Shown: positions 46,816 to 56,064 of the stretch, in pieces
Layout of the letters: the number at the start of each line of letters is the position of its first letter
How positions within the stretch are numbered: the first letter of the stretch is position 1
From: Rathayibacter sp. SD072
Lineage (GTDB): Bacteria; Actinomycetota; Actinomycetes; Actinomycetales; Microbacteriaceae
Length of the DNA: 64,000 nucleotides
Assembly (NCBI RefSeq): GCF_017355185.1
Contig: NZ_JADILJ010000006.1
Span: 53,859-117,858, forward strand
Direction: 5' to 3'
Translations under genes and position numbers: made by a program
The notes under the pieces: generated by a model
Databases searched by the model: none
Told to the model about the DNA's origin: nothing
What the model saw: only the letters and a program-made list of their open reading frames with translations

Positions 46816-47013
46816 GCCCGTCACGCTAGGCGCGCGATCCGGGGGCGGATAGGAGTTGCGCCGGACGGCGGAGTCGTCGTGCGGCCGGAGCGGTCGGCGC
46901 GCACCGGCACGGATGTGCAGGCGCAACGCCTTGCACCGCGCGGCGGGATGGAGTTCCCTCGACTCGAGGCGGCCGTTCGGTGCGCCTCGGACGCGACGAA
47001 GCGAGGAACCGCC

Positions 47014-47280
47014 ATGGCACACGACGACGAGACCCCCGGCACCGCCACCGAGGCGCGACGGGGCCGCCACGCGGCCGAGTCCGCGAACACGACCGAGACC
47101 CCCGACGGCGAGTACACCTCGACCGACGGCGTCTCGCACACCGCCACCGACGACCGCGGCAGCTACGTGGACACCTCGGTGCACGAGGAGACGTCGACCG
47201 ACGAGGGCAGCTACGTCGACTCCGACACCGCGGGGCCCGACTCCGACGCCGAGGGCGAGTACACCGACCGCGACGAGTGA
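47014..47280 (+). CDS. Small acidic protein with Gly-x-Tyr repeats
   Basis: 88 residues, ATG behind GCGAGGAACC. The C-terminal half has four imperfect repeats GEYTST, GSYVDT, GSYVDS and GEYTDR separated by Thr/Asp/Glu-rich linkers. Very acidic, no signal, no membrane helix. Repeating tyrosines in an acidic, probably disordered chain might be a binding or phosphorylation array. Family not recognised. Confidence 0.65.
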   Translation: MAHDDETPGTATEARRGRHAAESANTTETPDGEYTSTDGVSHTATDDRGSYVDTSVHEETSTDEGSYVDSDTAGPDSDAEGEYTDRDE

Positions 47281-47298
47281 GCGCGCGGCGGCCGGGAG

Positions 47299-48561
47299 TC
47301 ACTCCCCGGCCGCGCGGGCCCGCCCGGCGATCCCGAGCCGGACCAGCCGATACGCCGCTCCGACCGCGAAGACGGCCGCGCCCGCCAGGATCGACGGCAG
47401 CGGCAGGGTCGCGACGAGCAGGACGCAGCCGAGCGCCCCTCCGATCGCGACGACGCGGGGGTAGAGACGGAATCCGCGCTCCTGCGTGAGCGCCGAGACG
47501 TTGGCGACCAGGTAGTAGAGCAGCACGCCGAAGGACGAGAAGCCGATCGCCGAGCGCAGATCGGCGACGAGGACGAGCACGATCACCACGGCGCCGAGCA
47601 CGATCTCGGCCCGGCGGGGCACCTGCCGCACCGGGTCCACGTGCGCGAGCATCCGGGGCAGGTCTCCCTCGCGGGCCATGGCCAGGCTCGTCCGGCCGAT
47701 GCCGGCGATCAGGGCGAGCAGGGCTCCGAGGGATGCGGCGGCGGCGCCGATGCGGACGACCGGTCCGGTCCACGGCCAGATCGCGGCGGCCTCGGCGAGG
47801 GGCTCGGTCGAGCTCGCGAGGCGCTCCGGTCCGAGCGTCAGCAGCAGTGCGGCGCCGACGACGGCGTAGACCACGACGGCGAGGGCGAGAGCGCCGAGGA
47901 TCGCGCGCGGGATCGTCCGCGCCGGGTCGCGCACCTCCTCCCCCATGGTGGCCAGGCGCGCGTAGCCGGCGAAGGCGAAGAAGAGCAGGCCCGCCGACTG
48001 CAGCACTCCGAGCGGACCGATCGTGCCGACTCCAGCGGGCACGGGCGCCGTCGAGGGCGGGGAGGCGAGGGCGGCGACGACCACGAGCGCGAGCACCGCC
48101 AGGACGATCGTGACGATGATCCGGGTGGCGAGGGCGGTGCGGGTCACGCCGAGCGCGTTGACGCCGACGAGCGCGGCGACGGCCAGCACCGCGACGAGGC
48201 GCTCCCAGCCGGTCGGAGCCGCGTAGGCCGCGAAGGTCAGCGCCATCGCCGCGCAGCTGGCGGTCTTGCCGATGACGAACCCCCAGCCGGCGAGGAACCC
48301 CGGCCACTCGCCCAGGCGCTCGCGGCCGTAGACGTAGGTGCCGCCCGAGCGCGGGTACTGCGCGGCGAGCTGCGCCGACGAGGACGCGTTCGCGAAGGCC
48401 ACGAGCGCCGCGAGGGCGAGGCCCGCCAGCAGCCACGGTCCGGCGGCCGCGGCGGCCGGGGCGAAGGCGGCGAAGACGCCGGCTCCGATCATCGAGCCGA
48501 GCCCGATGACGACGGCGTCACCGGTTCCGAGGCGGCGGGCGAGGGAGGCGGGCGGAGTCAC
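47299..48561 (-). CDS. APC-superfamily amino acid permease
   Basis: 420 residues, about 12 helices, GTG start. First helix GLGSMIGAGVFAAFAPAAAAAG carries the glycine-rich substrate loop; SAQLAAQYPRSGGTYVYGRERLGEW and FAFAGYARLATMGEEVRDPARTIPRAI are characteristic of APC transporters. Substrate cannot be stated; neutral amino acids or polyamines are usual. Divergent from the two-component operon. Confidence 0.92.
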   Translation of the reverse strand: MTPPASLARRLGTGDAVVIGLGSMIGAGVFAAFAPAAAAAGPWLLAGLALAALVAFANASSSAQLAAQYPRSGGTYVYGRERLGEWPGFLAGWGFVIGKTASCAAMALTFAAYAAPTGWERLVAVLAVAALVGVNALGVTRTALATRIIVTIVLAVLALVVVAALASPPSTAPVPAGVGTIGPLGVLQSAGLLFFAFAGYARLATMGEEVRDPARTIPRAILGALALAVVVYAVVGAALLLTLGPERLASSTEPLAEAAAIWPWTGPVVRIGAAAASLGALLALIAGIGRTSLAMAREGDLPRMLAHVDPVRQVPRRAEIVLGAVVIVLVLVADLRSAIGFSSFGVLLYYLVANVSALTQERGFRLYPRVVAIGGALGCVLLVATLPLPSILAGAAVFAVGAAYRLVRLGIAGRARAAGE

Positions 48562-48616
48562 CGGACACTTCTACAGCACCGAGGGGAACGGGAGGTGTCG
48601 CGGCCTCTCCGATCGC

Positions 48617-48651
48617 GCTTCAGCCGGGCTTCAGCGCAGCGGCCGTAGCCT
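48617..48651 (+). promoter_or_regulatory. CTTCAGC direct repeat and -10 of the two-component operon
   Basis: GCTTCAGCCGG GCTTCAGCGCA: two CTTCAGC units starting at 48618 and 48629, 11 bases apart (one helical turn), the layout bound by OmpR/PhoB-type regulators. TAGCCT at 48646-48651 follows 10 bases after the second unit, as in activator-replaced -35 promoters. A nearly identical element precedes the PepSY gene at 50956. Confidence 0.65.
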
Positions 48652-48694
48652 GGCCCGAGCCGCGCTGCGTCGCGGGACGTGCTCGGAGGACGCC

Positions 48695-49362
<668 letters not shown>

Positions 49363-49366
<4 letters not shown>

Positions 49367-50661
49367 GGCGCGTGCGCACCCGGATCACGCTCGCGGCCGC
49401 CGCCGTGGTCGCGCTCGCAGGCGTGCTGGGCGGCGTCGTGTTCACCCTGGTGCTCTCCTGGGTCCTCGCGTCGAGCGCCTCGACCGCGGCCGAGACGGAG
49501 GCCGAGCGCGCGGTCTCCCTGGTCGAGAGCGGCGGAGCGGAGGCGGTCCGCGCGTCGGAGGGAATGCTGCAGCTCGTCGTCGCCGGCCGGGTGGTCGCGG
49601 CGGGCGAGGACGCGGAGGACCTGCCGGCGCTGGCGACCGAGGAGGGCGAGGACCCCGTCACCGTGGCCGTCGACGACGAGGATCCCCTGGTCGTCGCCGC
49701 ACAGGAGCTCGACGACGGGTCGCTGGTGGTGGTCGGCGTGCCGGACGAGGGCCGGGCGGAGGCGGTCGCGACCACGATCGCGCTGCTCGCCGTGGCGGTC
49801 CCGCTGCTCGTCGCCTTCGTCGCGGCACTCTGCTGGGTGGTCGTCGGGAGGGCGCTGCGCCCCGTCGACCGGATGCGCGCCGAGGCCGAGGCGGTCACCG
49901 CCGCAGAGCTCGACCGCCGGGTCGCGGAACCCGGCTCGGGCGACGAGATCGATCGGCTCGCGCGCACCCTGAACCGCATGCTCGAGCGTCTCGAGAGCGC
50001 CCAGGAGCGGCAGCGCCGCTTCGTCTCGGACGCCTCGCACGAGCTGCGCTCCCCCGTCGCGGCGCTGCGGCAGACCGCGGAGGTGGCGCTCGCGCATCCC
50101 GACCGCCTCGACTCCGCCCGGCTCGCCACGACCGTCGCCGAGGAGTCGGTGCGGATGGGCGGGCTGATCGAGGGACTGCTGCTGCTCGCCCGGGCCGACG
50201 AGGCGAGGCTCGCGATCGCCGGTGCGCCGGTCGACCTCGACGACCTGGCGCTGCGCGAGGTGCGGCGGCTGCGCGACTCCGGCGTCGAGGTGGACGCGAG
50301 CGGCGTCTCGCCCGTTCAGGTCGTCGCCGACGAGGTCCTGCTCTCGAGGGCGCTGCGGAACCTGGTCGACAACGCGGTGCGGCACCGCTCGGAGCGGATC
50401 GCTCTCGCGACGCGGGTCGACGGCGACGGGGCCCTGATCGTGGTGGACGACGACGGCCCGGGGATCCCCGCGGCCGAGCGCTCGCGGGTGCTCGGGCGGT
50501 TCGTGCGGCTCGACGAGGGGCGCGCACGCGACGCCGGAGGATCGGGGCTGGGGCTCGCGATCGTGGCGGAGATCGCGGGGGCGCACGGCGGGACCGTGAC
50601 GATCGAGGACGCGCCGCTGGGCGGGGCGCGCGTGGCGGTGCGGGTGCCCCGGGAGCGCTGA
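49363..50661 (+). CDS. Sensor histidine kinase
   Basis: 432 residues, GTG start. Two helices (about 8-36 and 136-161) enclose an extracytoplasmic domain of about 100 residues that is strongly acidic (EDAEDLPALATEEGEDP, DDEDP), which suggests sensing of cations or cationic agents. HAMP about 162-214, phospho-acceptor His226 in SDASHELRSPV, then N-box LRNLVDNAVRH, G1 VDDDGPGIP and G2 GGSGLGLAIV. Partner of the overlapping response regulator. Confidence 0.95.
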
Positions 50662-51034
50662 GCTCGGGCCCGTCGCGGCTGCGCCGGCGCGGGCGGCGGC
50701 GCCTGCCCGCTCGCTCACGTGGTCGCGCCCGTCCGCGGGTGGGCGCGGAACGGGGTCGGGAGTGCCGCCGGACCCCGTCCCGCGGCCACTCGGTCCGGCT
50801 CGGGGGCCCGAGTCGACGCGGAAAGGGTTTCGAGGTGCTGGCAGGGCCCGTCTCGAGTCCGTTCGCACTCGCGCTCGCAGGAGGACGCGGATCGAGGATC
50901 CGGCGGACGATCCACGGCACCTCGGGGGATCCGAGGCGCTCGCGGACGGTCCCGCGCTTCAGGCTGGCTTCAGCGGCGGCTCGCGAGAGTGGTCACGGCG
51001 TCGAGGAACGGCGCCGGAGAAGGAGCCGATCATC
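50662..51034. other. 373-base intergenic region before the PepSY gene
   Basis: No coding potential that I trust. It holds the CTTCAG direct repeat at 50956-50977 and an AGGAG ribosome site before the PepSY gene. The first 290 bases show no further structure that I could recognise. Confidence 0.5.
50956..50977 (+). promoter_or_regulatory. CTTCAG direct repeat upstream of the PepSY gene
   Basis: GCTTCAGGCTG GCTTCAGCGGC: two CTTCAG units starting at 50957 and 50968, spaced 11 bases, matching the element before the response regulator (48617-48638) at 18 of 22 positions. It lies about 80 bases before the PepSY protein start, so that gene is a likely target of the adjacent two-component system. 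Confidence 0.6.
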
Positions 51035-51628
51035 ATGCAGAAGAAGACCACGATCATCGCCGGAGCGGCCGGAGTCCTCGTGCTCCTCGGAGCCGGCACC
51101 GGGATCGCCTACGCCGCGACCGACGGCTTCGAGGGGTCCGACCGGCTGACCGGAGCGGACCTGGACCGGGCGAGCGAGGCCGCGCTCGCCGAGATCGGCG
51201 GCGGCACAGTGACGTCGGCCGAGCGCGAGGACGACGGCGCCTCGGGCTACGAGCTGGAGCTGCGCGGCGAGGACGGACTCGAGTACGACGTGCGGCTCGA
51301 CGACTCGTTCGAGGTGCTGTCCGCGGACGCGGACGCGGACGACGACGGCCGCGCCGTCACGGGCGGCGCCGCGGGCACCGGCGCGGACGCCTCCGACGCA
51401 CCCGACGCACCCGCCGTGGGAGCCGTCGACGCCGACGACCTCACCGGCGACGAGCTGGCCCGCGCCTCCGAGGCCGCGCTCGCAGCCGTCGGCACGGGCA
51501 CCGTGACCGAGGCCGAGCGGAGCGACGACGCCGACCACGCCTACGACGTCGAGGTCACGCGCGAGGACGGCACCGACGTGGACGTCGACCTCGGCACCGA
51601 CTTCGCGGTGGTCGCGACGAACGACTGA
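51035..51628 (+). CDS. Secreted protein with two PepSY domains
   Basis: 197 residues. N-terminal export helix TIIAGAAGVLVLLGAGTGIAYAA (about 5-28). Two PepSY-like repeats (about 38-103 and 122-195), each with an ERASEAALAEIGGG-type helix and a VTSAERED..YELELRGEDGLEYDVRLDDSFEVL strand pair, joined by an acidic linker with DADADDDG. PepSY proteins modulate peptidases or bind metals at the cell surface. It directly follows the histidine kinase gene and shares its putative operator, so it is probably the main output of that system, perhaps acting back on the sensor. Confidence 0.85.
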   Translation: MQKKTTIIAGAAGVLVLLGAGTGIAYAATDGFEGSDRLTGADLDRASEAALAEIGGGTVTSAEREDDGASGYELELRGEDGLEYDVRLDDSFEVLSADADADDDGRAVTGGAAGTGADASDAPDAPAVGAVDADDLTGDELARASEAALAAVGTGTVTEAERSDDADHAYDVEVTREDGTDVDVDLGTDFAVVATND

Positions 51629-51649
51629 CGCCGGAGCGGGCGGGGGTGA

Positions 51650-52294
51650 TCAGCCGTTCCCGTTCCCGTTGCTTCCGCTGTTCCCGTTCCCGTTGCTGCC
51701 GCTGTTCCCGTTGCCGTTGCCGCCGCCGTTGCTGCCGTTGCCGTTCCCCGGCGTCTCGCCGGCGGGCGGCTCCTCGGCCGGCGGCTCCTCGGCGGGCTCC
51801 GACTCCGCGGGTTCCGGAGCCTCCTCCTCGGGGGACTCCTCCTCGACAGGAGCGGTCTCCTCGGGCACAGGGGCGGGCGCCTCCTCGGTCTCGACCGGCG
51901 CGGGCTCCTCCTCGACGGGAGCCTCCTCCACGGGAGCCTCCTCGGCGGGCTCCTCCTCCTGGGTCTCCTCGGGAGAGGGCGCGGGAGTCGGGACCGCGGC
52001 GATCGCGGCCGCGAGGTCGCTCCGCACGACCTCGATCTCGGCCTGCACGGCCGAGGCGCGCTCGGCGGTCACGCTGCCCGCCTCGAGAGCGGCGTTCAGA
52101 GCGGCCTGCAGGGCCTCGAGCTCGCTCAGGGCGCCGGCGAAGTCGTCGACGGAGGCCCGCTCCGCGACGGCGACGACCGCGTCGTCGAGCGTCTGCGCGG
52201 TGGCGTCGTCGATCGAGGAGTCGGACGCGGAGCAGCCCGAGAGGACGAGGACCGCGGCCAGGACGGCGGCGGGCCAGGAGCGGCGCGCGATCAC
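51650..52294 (-). CDS. Lipoprotein with Glu/Pro- and Asn/Gly-rich tail
   Basis: 214 residues, GTG start overlapping the kinase stop (GTGA). Lipobox LVLSGC near residue 20, then a predicted helical segment of about 70 residues (DDATAQTLDDAVVAV...ALNAALEAGS) and a long low-complexity half: Glu/Pro blocks (EEAPVEE) and a terminal run of Asn-Gly-Asn-Gly-Ser units. Probably tethered outside the membrane and spanning the wall. Translational coupling to a Ser/Thr kinase suggests a shared envelope function. Confidence 0.8.
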   Translation of the reverse strand: MIARRSWPAAVLAAVLVLSGCSASDSSIDDATAQTLDDAVVAVAERASVDDFAGALSELEALQAALNAALEAGSVTAERASAVQAEIEVVRSDLAAAIAAVPTPAPSPEETQEEEPAEEAPVEEAPVEEEPAPVETEEAPAPVPEETAPVEEESPEEEAPEPAESEPAEEPPAEEPPAGETPGNGNGSNGGGNGNGNSGSNGNGNSGSNGNGNG

Positions 52295-53589
52295 GAGCGG
52301 ATGCTCTCGCGCAGGCGCTGCAGGTGCTCGCCGAGCTCGCCGTCGACGGCGGGGAGCGGCGTCTGCTGGTCGCCGCCGAGCAGCACGACGGCGAGGCCCA
52401 CGGCGATCGCCACCAGGGCCAGCACCAGCACGAGCAGCCACGGATTGGGTCCGCCCCGGCGCTGCGGGGCGCGGCGGAGCGGGACGGCGGCGGTCGCCGG
52501 AGGACCTGCGACGGGCGCCGGGGTCGTCCCCGTGCCGACGGGCAGCACGGACGTCGCTCCGTCTGCCCCCTCGTGCACCGGGTAGACCGCGGTGGCGTCA
52601 GGCGTCGTGCCGATCAGCTCCGTCGTGCCGATCAGCTCGGTGGTGCCGATGACCTCGGTGGTGCCGACCGGCTCGGTGCGCACCGCGGTCGGCGGCACAT
52701 CGGGCAGGACGATCGCCGTCGGCGGCCCGTCACGGCGGGGGTCGATGAGCTTGCGCGCCGACTCGGCCACCTCGAGCGCGGTCGGGCGCTCGTCGGGCTC
52801 GCGTCGCGTCATCGCACCCAGGAGCCCCGACCAGCCGCTGCCCAGCGACGCCGACACCTCGGGGTCGCGCAGCAGGCGGGCGAGGGTGACCTCGATCGCG
52901 GTGCCCGTGAAGGGGCGCTTGCCGGTGAGCGACTCGAGCAGCACGAGTCCGAGGGAGTAGATGTCGCTCGCCGCGGTGAGCGGCTGCCCGTGGGCCTGCT
53001 CCGGGCTGAGGTAGGCGGCGGTGCCGATGAGGGTGCCCGGCGAGGTGATGCGGGTCGCATCGATCAGGTAGGCGATGCCGAAGTCGGCGAGCTTGGGCCG
53101 GAACTCGCGGCTCGTGAGCGGGCTCGGCACGAGCAGGACGTTCGACGGCTTCACGTCGCGGTGGACCACTCCGGCGGCGTGCACCGTGTGCAGCGCCTCA
53201 CCGAGGTCGGCGGCCATCGCGGCGACGTCGTTGGGAGCGACCGGGCCGGTGGCGAGGCGCTCGGACAGGCTCGGCCCCTCGGCGAGCTCCATGACCATGT
53301 AGGCCTGGCCCCCGGTGTCGTCGCCGCCGTCGTGCGCGTCGTAGAGGGTGACCAGCGCCGGATGGTTGAGAGCCGCGAGCAGCCGGATCTCGGAGGACTT
53401 GCGCTGCAGGTCCTGCGCGTCGTCGATGCCGGCCGCGAACATCTTCAGGGCCACCGAGCGGCCGAGGATCTCGTCCCGCGCGCGGTAGACGGTGGCCATG
53501 CCGCCGCGGCCGATCAGCTCCTCGATCGTGTACCGGTCGCCGACCGTCGTTCCGACGACACGGGTCTCGCCCGTTCGGTGCGATGCCAC
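52291..53589 (-). CDS. Transmembrane Ser/Thr protein kinase
   Basis: 432 residues, GTG behind GAGGAGGAA. PknB-like kinase domain: P-loop IGRGGMATVY, Lys49 in VALKMF, HRDVKPSN with Asp145, DFG at 169-171 and activation-loop LIGTAAYLSPEQA. A juxtamembrane linker carries four tandem GTTE(V/L)IG units (308-329), then one helix (about 384-405) and a short outer tail DGELGEHLQRLRESIRS, with no PASTA repeats. The Thr-rich repeats are candidate autophosphorylation sites that could recruit FHA proteins. Co-transcribed with the overlapping lipoprotein gene. Confidence 0.93.
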   Translation of the reverse strand: MASHRTGETRVVGTTVGDRYTIEELIGRGGMATVYRARDEILGRSVALKMFAAGIDDAQDLQRKSSEIRLLAALNHPALVTLYDAHDGGDDTGGQAYMVMELAEGPSLSERLATGPVAPNDVAAMAADLGEALHTVHAAGVVHRDVKPSNVLLVPSPLTSREFRPKLADFGIAYLIDATRITSPGTLIGTAAYLSPEQAHGQPLTAASDIYSLGLVLLESLTGKRPFTGTAIEVTLARLLRDPEVSASLGSGWSGLLGAMTRREPDERPTALEVAESARKLIDPRRDGPPTAIVLPDVPPTAVRTEPVGTTEVIGTTELIGTTELIGTTPDATAVYPVHEGADGATSVLPVGTGTTPAPVAGPPATAAVPLRRAPQRRGGPNPWLLVLVLALVAIAVGLAVVLLGGDQQTPLPAVDGELGEHLQRLRESIRS

Positions 53590-53765
53590 GGGGTTCCTCC
53601 TCGCGCGGTGGGTGCTGCGGCTTCTGCCGCGCCCCCCCGGTGCGACCGTCGTTCCAGGGTAGTACGTCGCGCCTGTGGGCCGTAGGGGCCACGGGACGCT
53701 GTCAAGCGGGTGCCCCGCCTCCGGGGGCGGACGTAACGTCGAGACCATCCAACGGAGGGAACAGC

Positions 53766-54110
53766 ATGACGCACCACGACGGCCAGGGATCGACGCACGA
53801 CGACGACCACGGATCGACCCTCGAGGACCAGGGGTCGACCATCGGGAAGCCCGACGGAGCCGCGGCGCCGACGTCGAGCGAGAGCGAGACCATCGAGAAG
53901 GACATGACGGAGTCGCCCGGCAGCGAGCGCGAGACCGCGGCGAAGCAGGACAGCGCTCCGGACCAGAGCGCGACCGAGGTCTCGGGCGAGGCCGAGGTCA
54001 AGGCCGTGCCCGGCACGGGCGGACCGGACGACGTCGGAGACGTCGAGGTGCCCCCGGGCGAGGTGCACCTGAACGGCAAGCCGTTTCCGGGTCATGCCGG
54101 AACGGCATGA
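53766..54110 (+). CDS. Small acidic protein with GST repeats
   Basis: 114 residues from ATG. N-terminal repeats HDGQGST, DDDHGST, LEDQGST, then acidic Ser/Thr/Glu sequence, ending PPGEVHLNGKPFPGHAGTA. Its last residues and stop codon are read from the first copy of the 64-bp tandem array, so the end of the protein may be recent. No signal or membrane helix. Function unknown. Confidence 0.6.
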   Translation: MTHHDGQGSTHDDDHGSTLEDQGSTIGKPDGAAAPTSSESETIEKDMTESPGSERETAAKQDSAPDQSATEVSGEAEVKAVPGTGGPDDVGDVEVPPGEVHLNGKPFPGHAGTA

Positions 54111-54366
54111 TCCGACACGACCCGGAAATCCTCTTTCAGCGGCTGCGCCGCGGGGTCATGCCGGAACGGCATGATCCGACACGACCCGGACATCCTCTTT
54201 CAGCGGCTGCGCCGCGGGGTCATGCCGGAACGGCATGATCCGACACGACCCGGAAATCCTCTTTCAGCGGCTGCGCCGCGGGGTCATGCCGGAACGGCAT
54301 GATCCGACACGACCCGGAAATCCTCTTTCAGCGGCTGCGCCGCGGGGTCGTGCCGGAACGGCATGA
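54091..54366. repeat. 64-bp tandem repeat array (four full units plus a partial fifth)
   Basis: Exact 64-base periodicity: GTCATGCCGG begins at 54091, 54155, 54219, 54283 and (as GTCGTG) 54347. Units are nearly identical (single-base changes such as GGAAAT/GGACAT). Each unit contains TCATGCCG-GAA-CGGCATGA, a perfect 8-bp palindrome, an outer near-palindrome GGGTCATGCCGGA/TCCGACACGACCC and GCGGC-TGC-GCCGC. It fills the gap between convergent genes, so it may work as a terminator array. No spacers, so not CRISPR. Confidence 0.93.
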
Positions 54367-54392
54367 AGACTGAGGCCTGAGTCCCCGACCCG

Positions 54393-55088
54393 CTAGAGCT
54401 CGACCGGCTCCAGCACCGACGGGTCGTGACGGTCGACCGTGCGGGAGTTGTTGACCCGCCGGTCGACCGGGTACGCCGTGATGGTGGAGGCCACGGCGAC
54501 CGAGGCCCGATCGAGGGTCGCGAGCATCTCCTCCGCGGAGTCGAGCGGCTCGGGACGCAGCCACTCGTCGCGGACGTCGGGGGTGAGGAAGACCGGCATC
54601 CGGTCGTGCACCTCGCCCGAGGCGTCGCGCGCCTCGCGGGTGATGATCGTGAACGAGACCCGCCACGCCTCCCCCTCCTTGCGCGCCGTGTAGAGGCCGG
54701 CCGCCGCCAGGATCGGCTCCTCCCCGTGCAGGAACCACGGCTGCTTGCCATCGGCGCGCGCCTCCCACTCGTAGTAGCCGCGCATCGGCACGATCGCGCG
54801 CTGCTTGGCGAAGGCGCCGCGGAAGAGCCCGTTCGAGGCGACCGACTCGAGTCGCGCGTTGATGGGGGACGGGCCCTTCCCCTTCGCCCACGAGGGGGTG
54901 AAGCCCCACGAAGCCAGTTCGATCTCGCGTTCGAGCGCTCCGTCGTGGAGGCGCTCGCGCACGATCGGCGCGGAGTCGGTGGGGGCGACGCTGAAGTCCG
55001 GCGCCCAGTCGGCGGCCCTCCCGCCCGCCGCGACGAACTCGCGGATCAGCTCATCGGTCTCGGAGTCCATCGCGAAGCGGCCGCACAT
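54393..55088 (-). CDS. SRAP/YedK abasic-site-processing protein
   Basis: 231 residues. HMCES/YedK family, which forms a thiazolidine DNA-protein crosslink at abasic sites in single-stranded DNA. Catalytic Cys2 after Met removal (MCGRFAM), Asn77 in PINARLE, Glu108 in GYYEWEA and His161 in HDRMPVFL are all present. Length is standard. TAGCGT seven bases before the ATG, no Shine-Dalgarno. Confidence 0.95.
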   Translation of the reverse strand: MCGRFAMDSETDELIREFVAAGGRAADWAPDFSVAPTDSAPIVRERLHDGALEREIELASWGFTPSWAKGKGPSPINARLESVASNGLFRGAFAKQRAIVPMRGYYEWEARADGKQPWFLHGEEPILAAAGLYTARKEGEAWRVSFTIITREARDASGEVHDRMPVFLTPDVRDEWLRPEPLDSAEEMLATLDRASVAVASTITAYPVDRRVNNSRTVDRHDPSVLEPVEL

Positions 55089-55098
55089 GGGAGGAACG

Positions 55099-55992
55099 CT
55101 ACGCCCGAGGGGCGACAGCGGCCAGCAGGGGGTCGGGGCGCACCCGGCGGATCGTCGCGACGGCGAGCCCCGCGACCATCACCGCTCCTCCGATCAGCTC
55201 GCCTGCCGAGGGCGCCTCGCCCAGCAGAGCCCAGGCCGACAGGACCCCGACGACGGGCACCAGGAGGGTGAACGGCACGACCGACGCCGCCGGGTAGCGG
55301 GCGAGGAGCGAGTTCCAGATGCCGTAGCCGACGAGCGAGGCGAAGACCGCCGTGTAGAGGGTGCTGAGCACCGCCGCCGTCGAGAGTCCCGACAGCGCGC
55401 TCGCCATCGCAGGCCCGCCGTCGACGAGGAGCGAGAGCAGCAGCGCCGGCACCGGGACGACGAGCGCCGACCACACGACGAGCGAGAGTCCGGAGGCGCC
55501 CTTCGCGCGGCGGGTGAGCACGTTGCCGATCGCCCACGACAGTGCCCCGCCGAGGCAGACGACGAACGGGAGCCACGGCGCGGTCGTGCCGTGGGCGATG
55601 CCGACGATCACCAGGCCCGCCACTCCGACGGCGAGACCCGCGAGCTGACGGGGGGTCGGGCGCTCGCGCAGGACGACGGCAGCGATCAGCACCGTCAGCA
55701 CGATCTGCGCCTGGACCACGAGCGAGGCGAGTCCCGCGGGCATGCCGAGGGCGAGCGCCAGGTAGAGCAGGGCGAACTGCCCCAGGCTCATGAAGGCGCC
55801 GATGACGAGGACGGTCCGGAGCGGAGCCTCGGGGCGCGGCACGAAGAAGACGGCCGGTACCGCCACCACCGTGAAGCGCATCGCCAGGAACAGCAGTGGC
55901 GGCACGTCCGCGAGACCGACGTCGATCACGACGAAGTTGAGCCCCCACAGCAGGACGACGACGAGGGCGAGGAGGCTGTGGCGACGGGACAT
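55099..55992 (-). CDS. EamA/DMT-family exporter
   Basis: 297 residues, ten helices in two EamA repeats. Starts at ATG (MSRRHSLLALVVVLLWGLNFVVI), typical of the family, with LRERPTPRQLAGLAVGVAGLVIVG and LGEAPSAGELIGGAVMVAGL at the repeat ends. Likely exporter of amino acids or metabolites. Divergent from the LysR gene at 56065, the usual arrangement of a LysR regulator and its target transporter. Confidence 0.92.
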   Translation of the reverse strand: MSRRHSLLALVVVLLWGLNFVVIDVGLADVPPLLFLAMRFTVVAVPAVFFVPRPEAPLRTVLVIGAFMSLGQFALLYLALALGMPAGLASLVVQAQIVLTVLIAAVVLRERPTPRQLAGLAVGVAGLVIVGIAHGTTAPWLPFVVCLGGALSWAIGNVLTRRAKGASGLSLVVWSALVVPVPALLLSLLVDGGPAMASALSGLSTAAVLSTLYTAVFASLVGYGIWNSLLARYPAASVVPFTLLVPVVGVLSAWALLGEAPSAGELIGGAVMVAGLAVATIRRVRPDPLLAAVAPRA

Positions 55993-56064
55993 GCCTCGAG
56001 ACTGTCCGACGCGAACCGACAGCACCAGCGCAGGTCGCTACCGCCGACCCGGTAGCGTGCGTTC

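Noticed and set aside
54091..54366. CRISPR array
   Set aside because: The 64-bp units are directly contiguous with no variable spacers, and no cas genes are present.
54284..54751. Reading frames running through the 64-bp array as repeated peptides
   Set aside because: The unit length is not a multiple of three, so no frame repeats the same peptide, and the frames are antisense to or out of phase with the SRAP gene.
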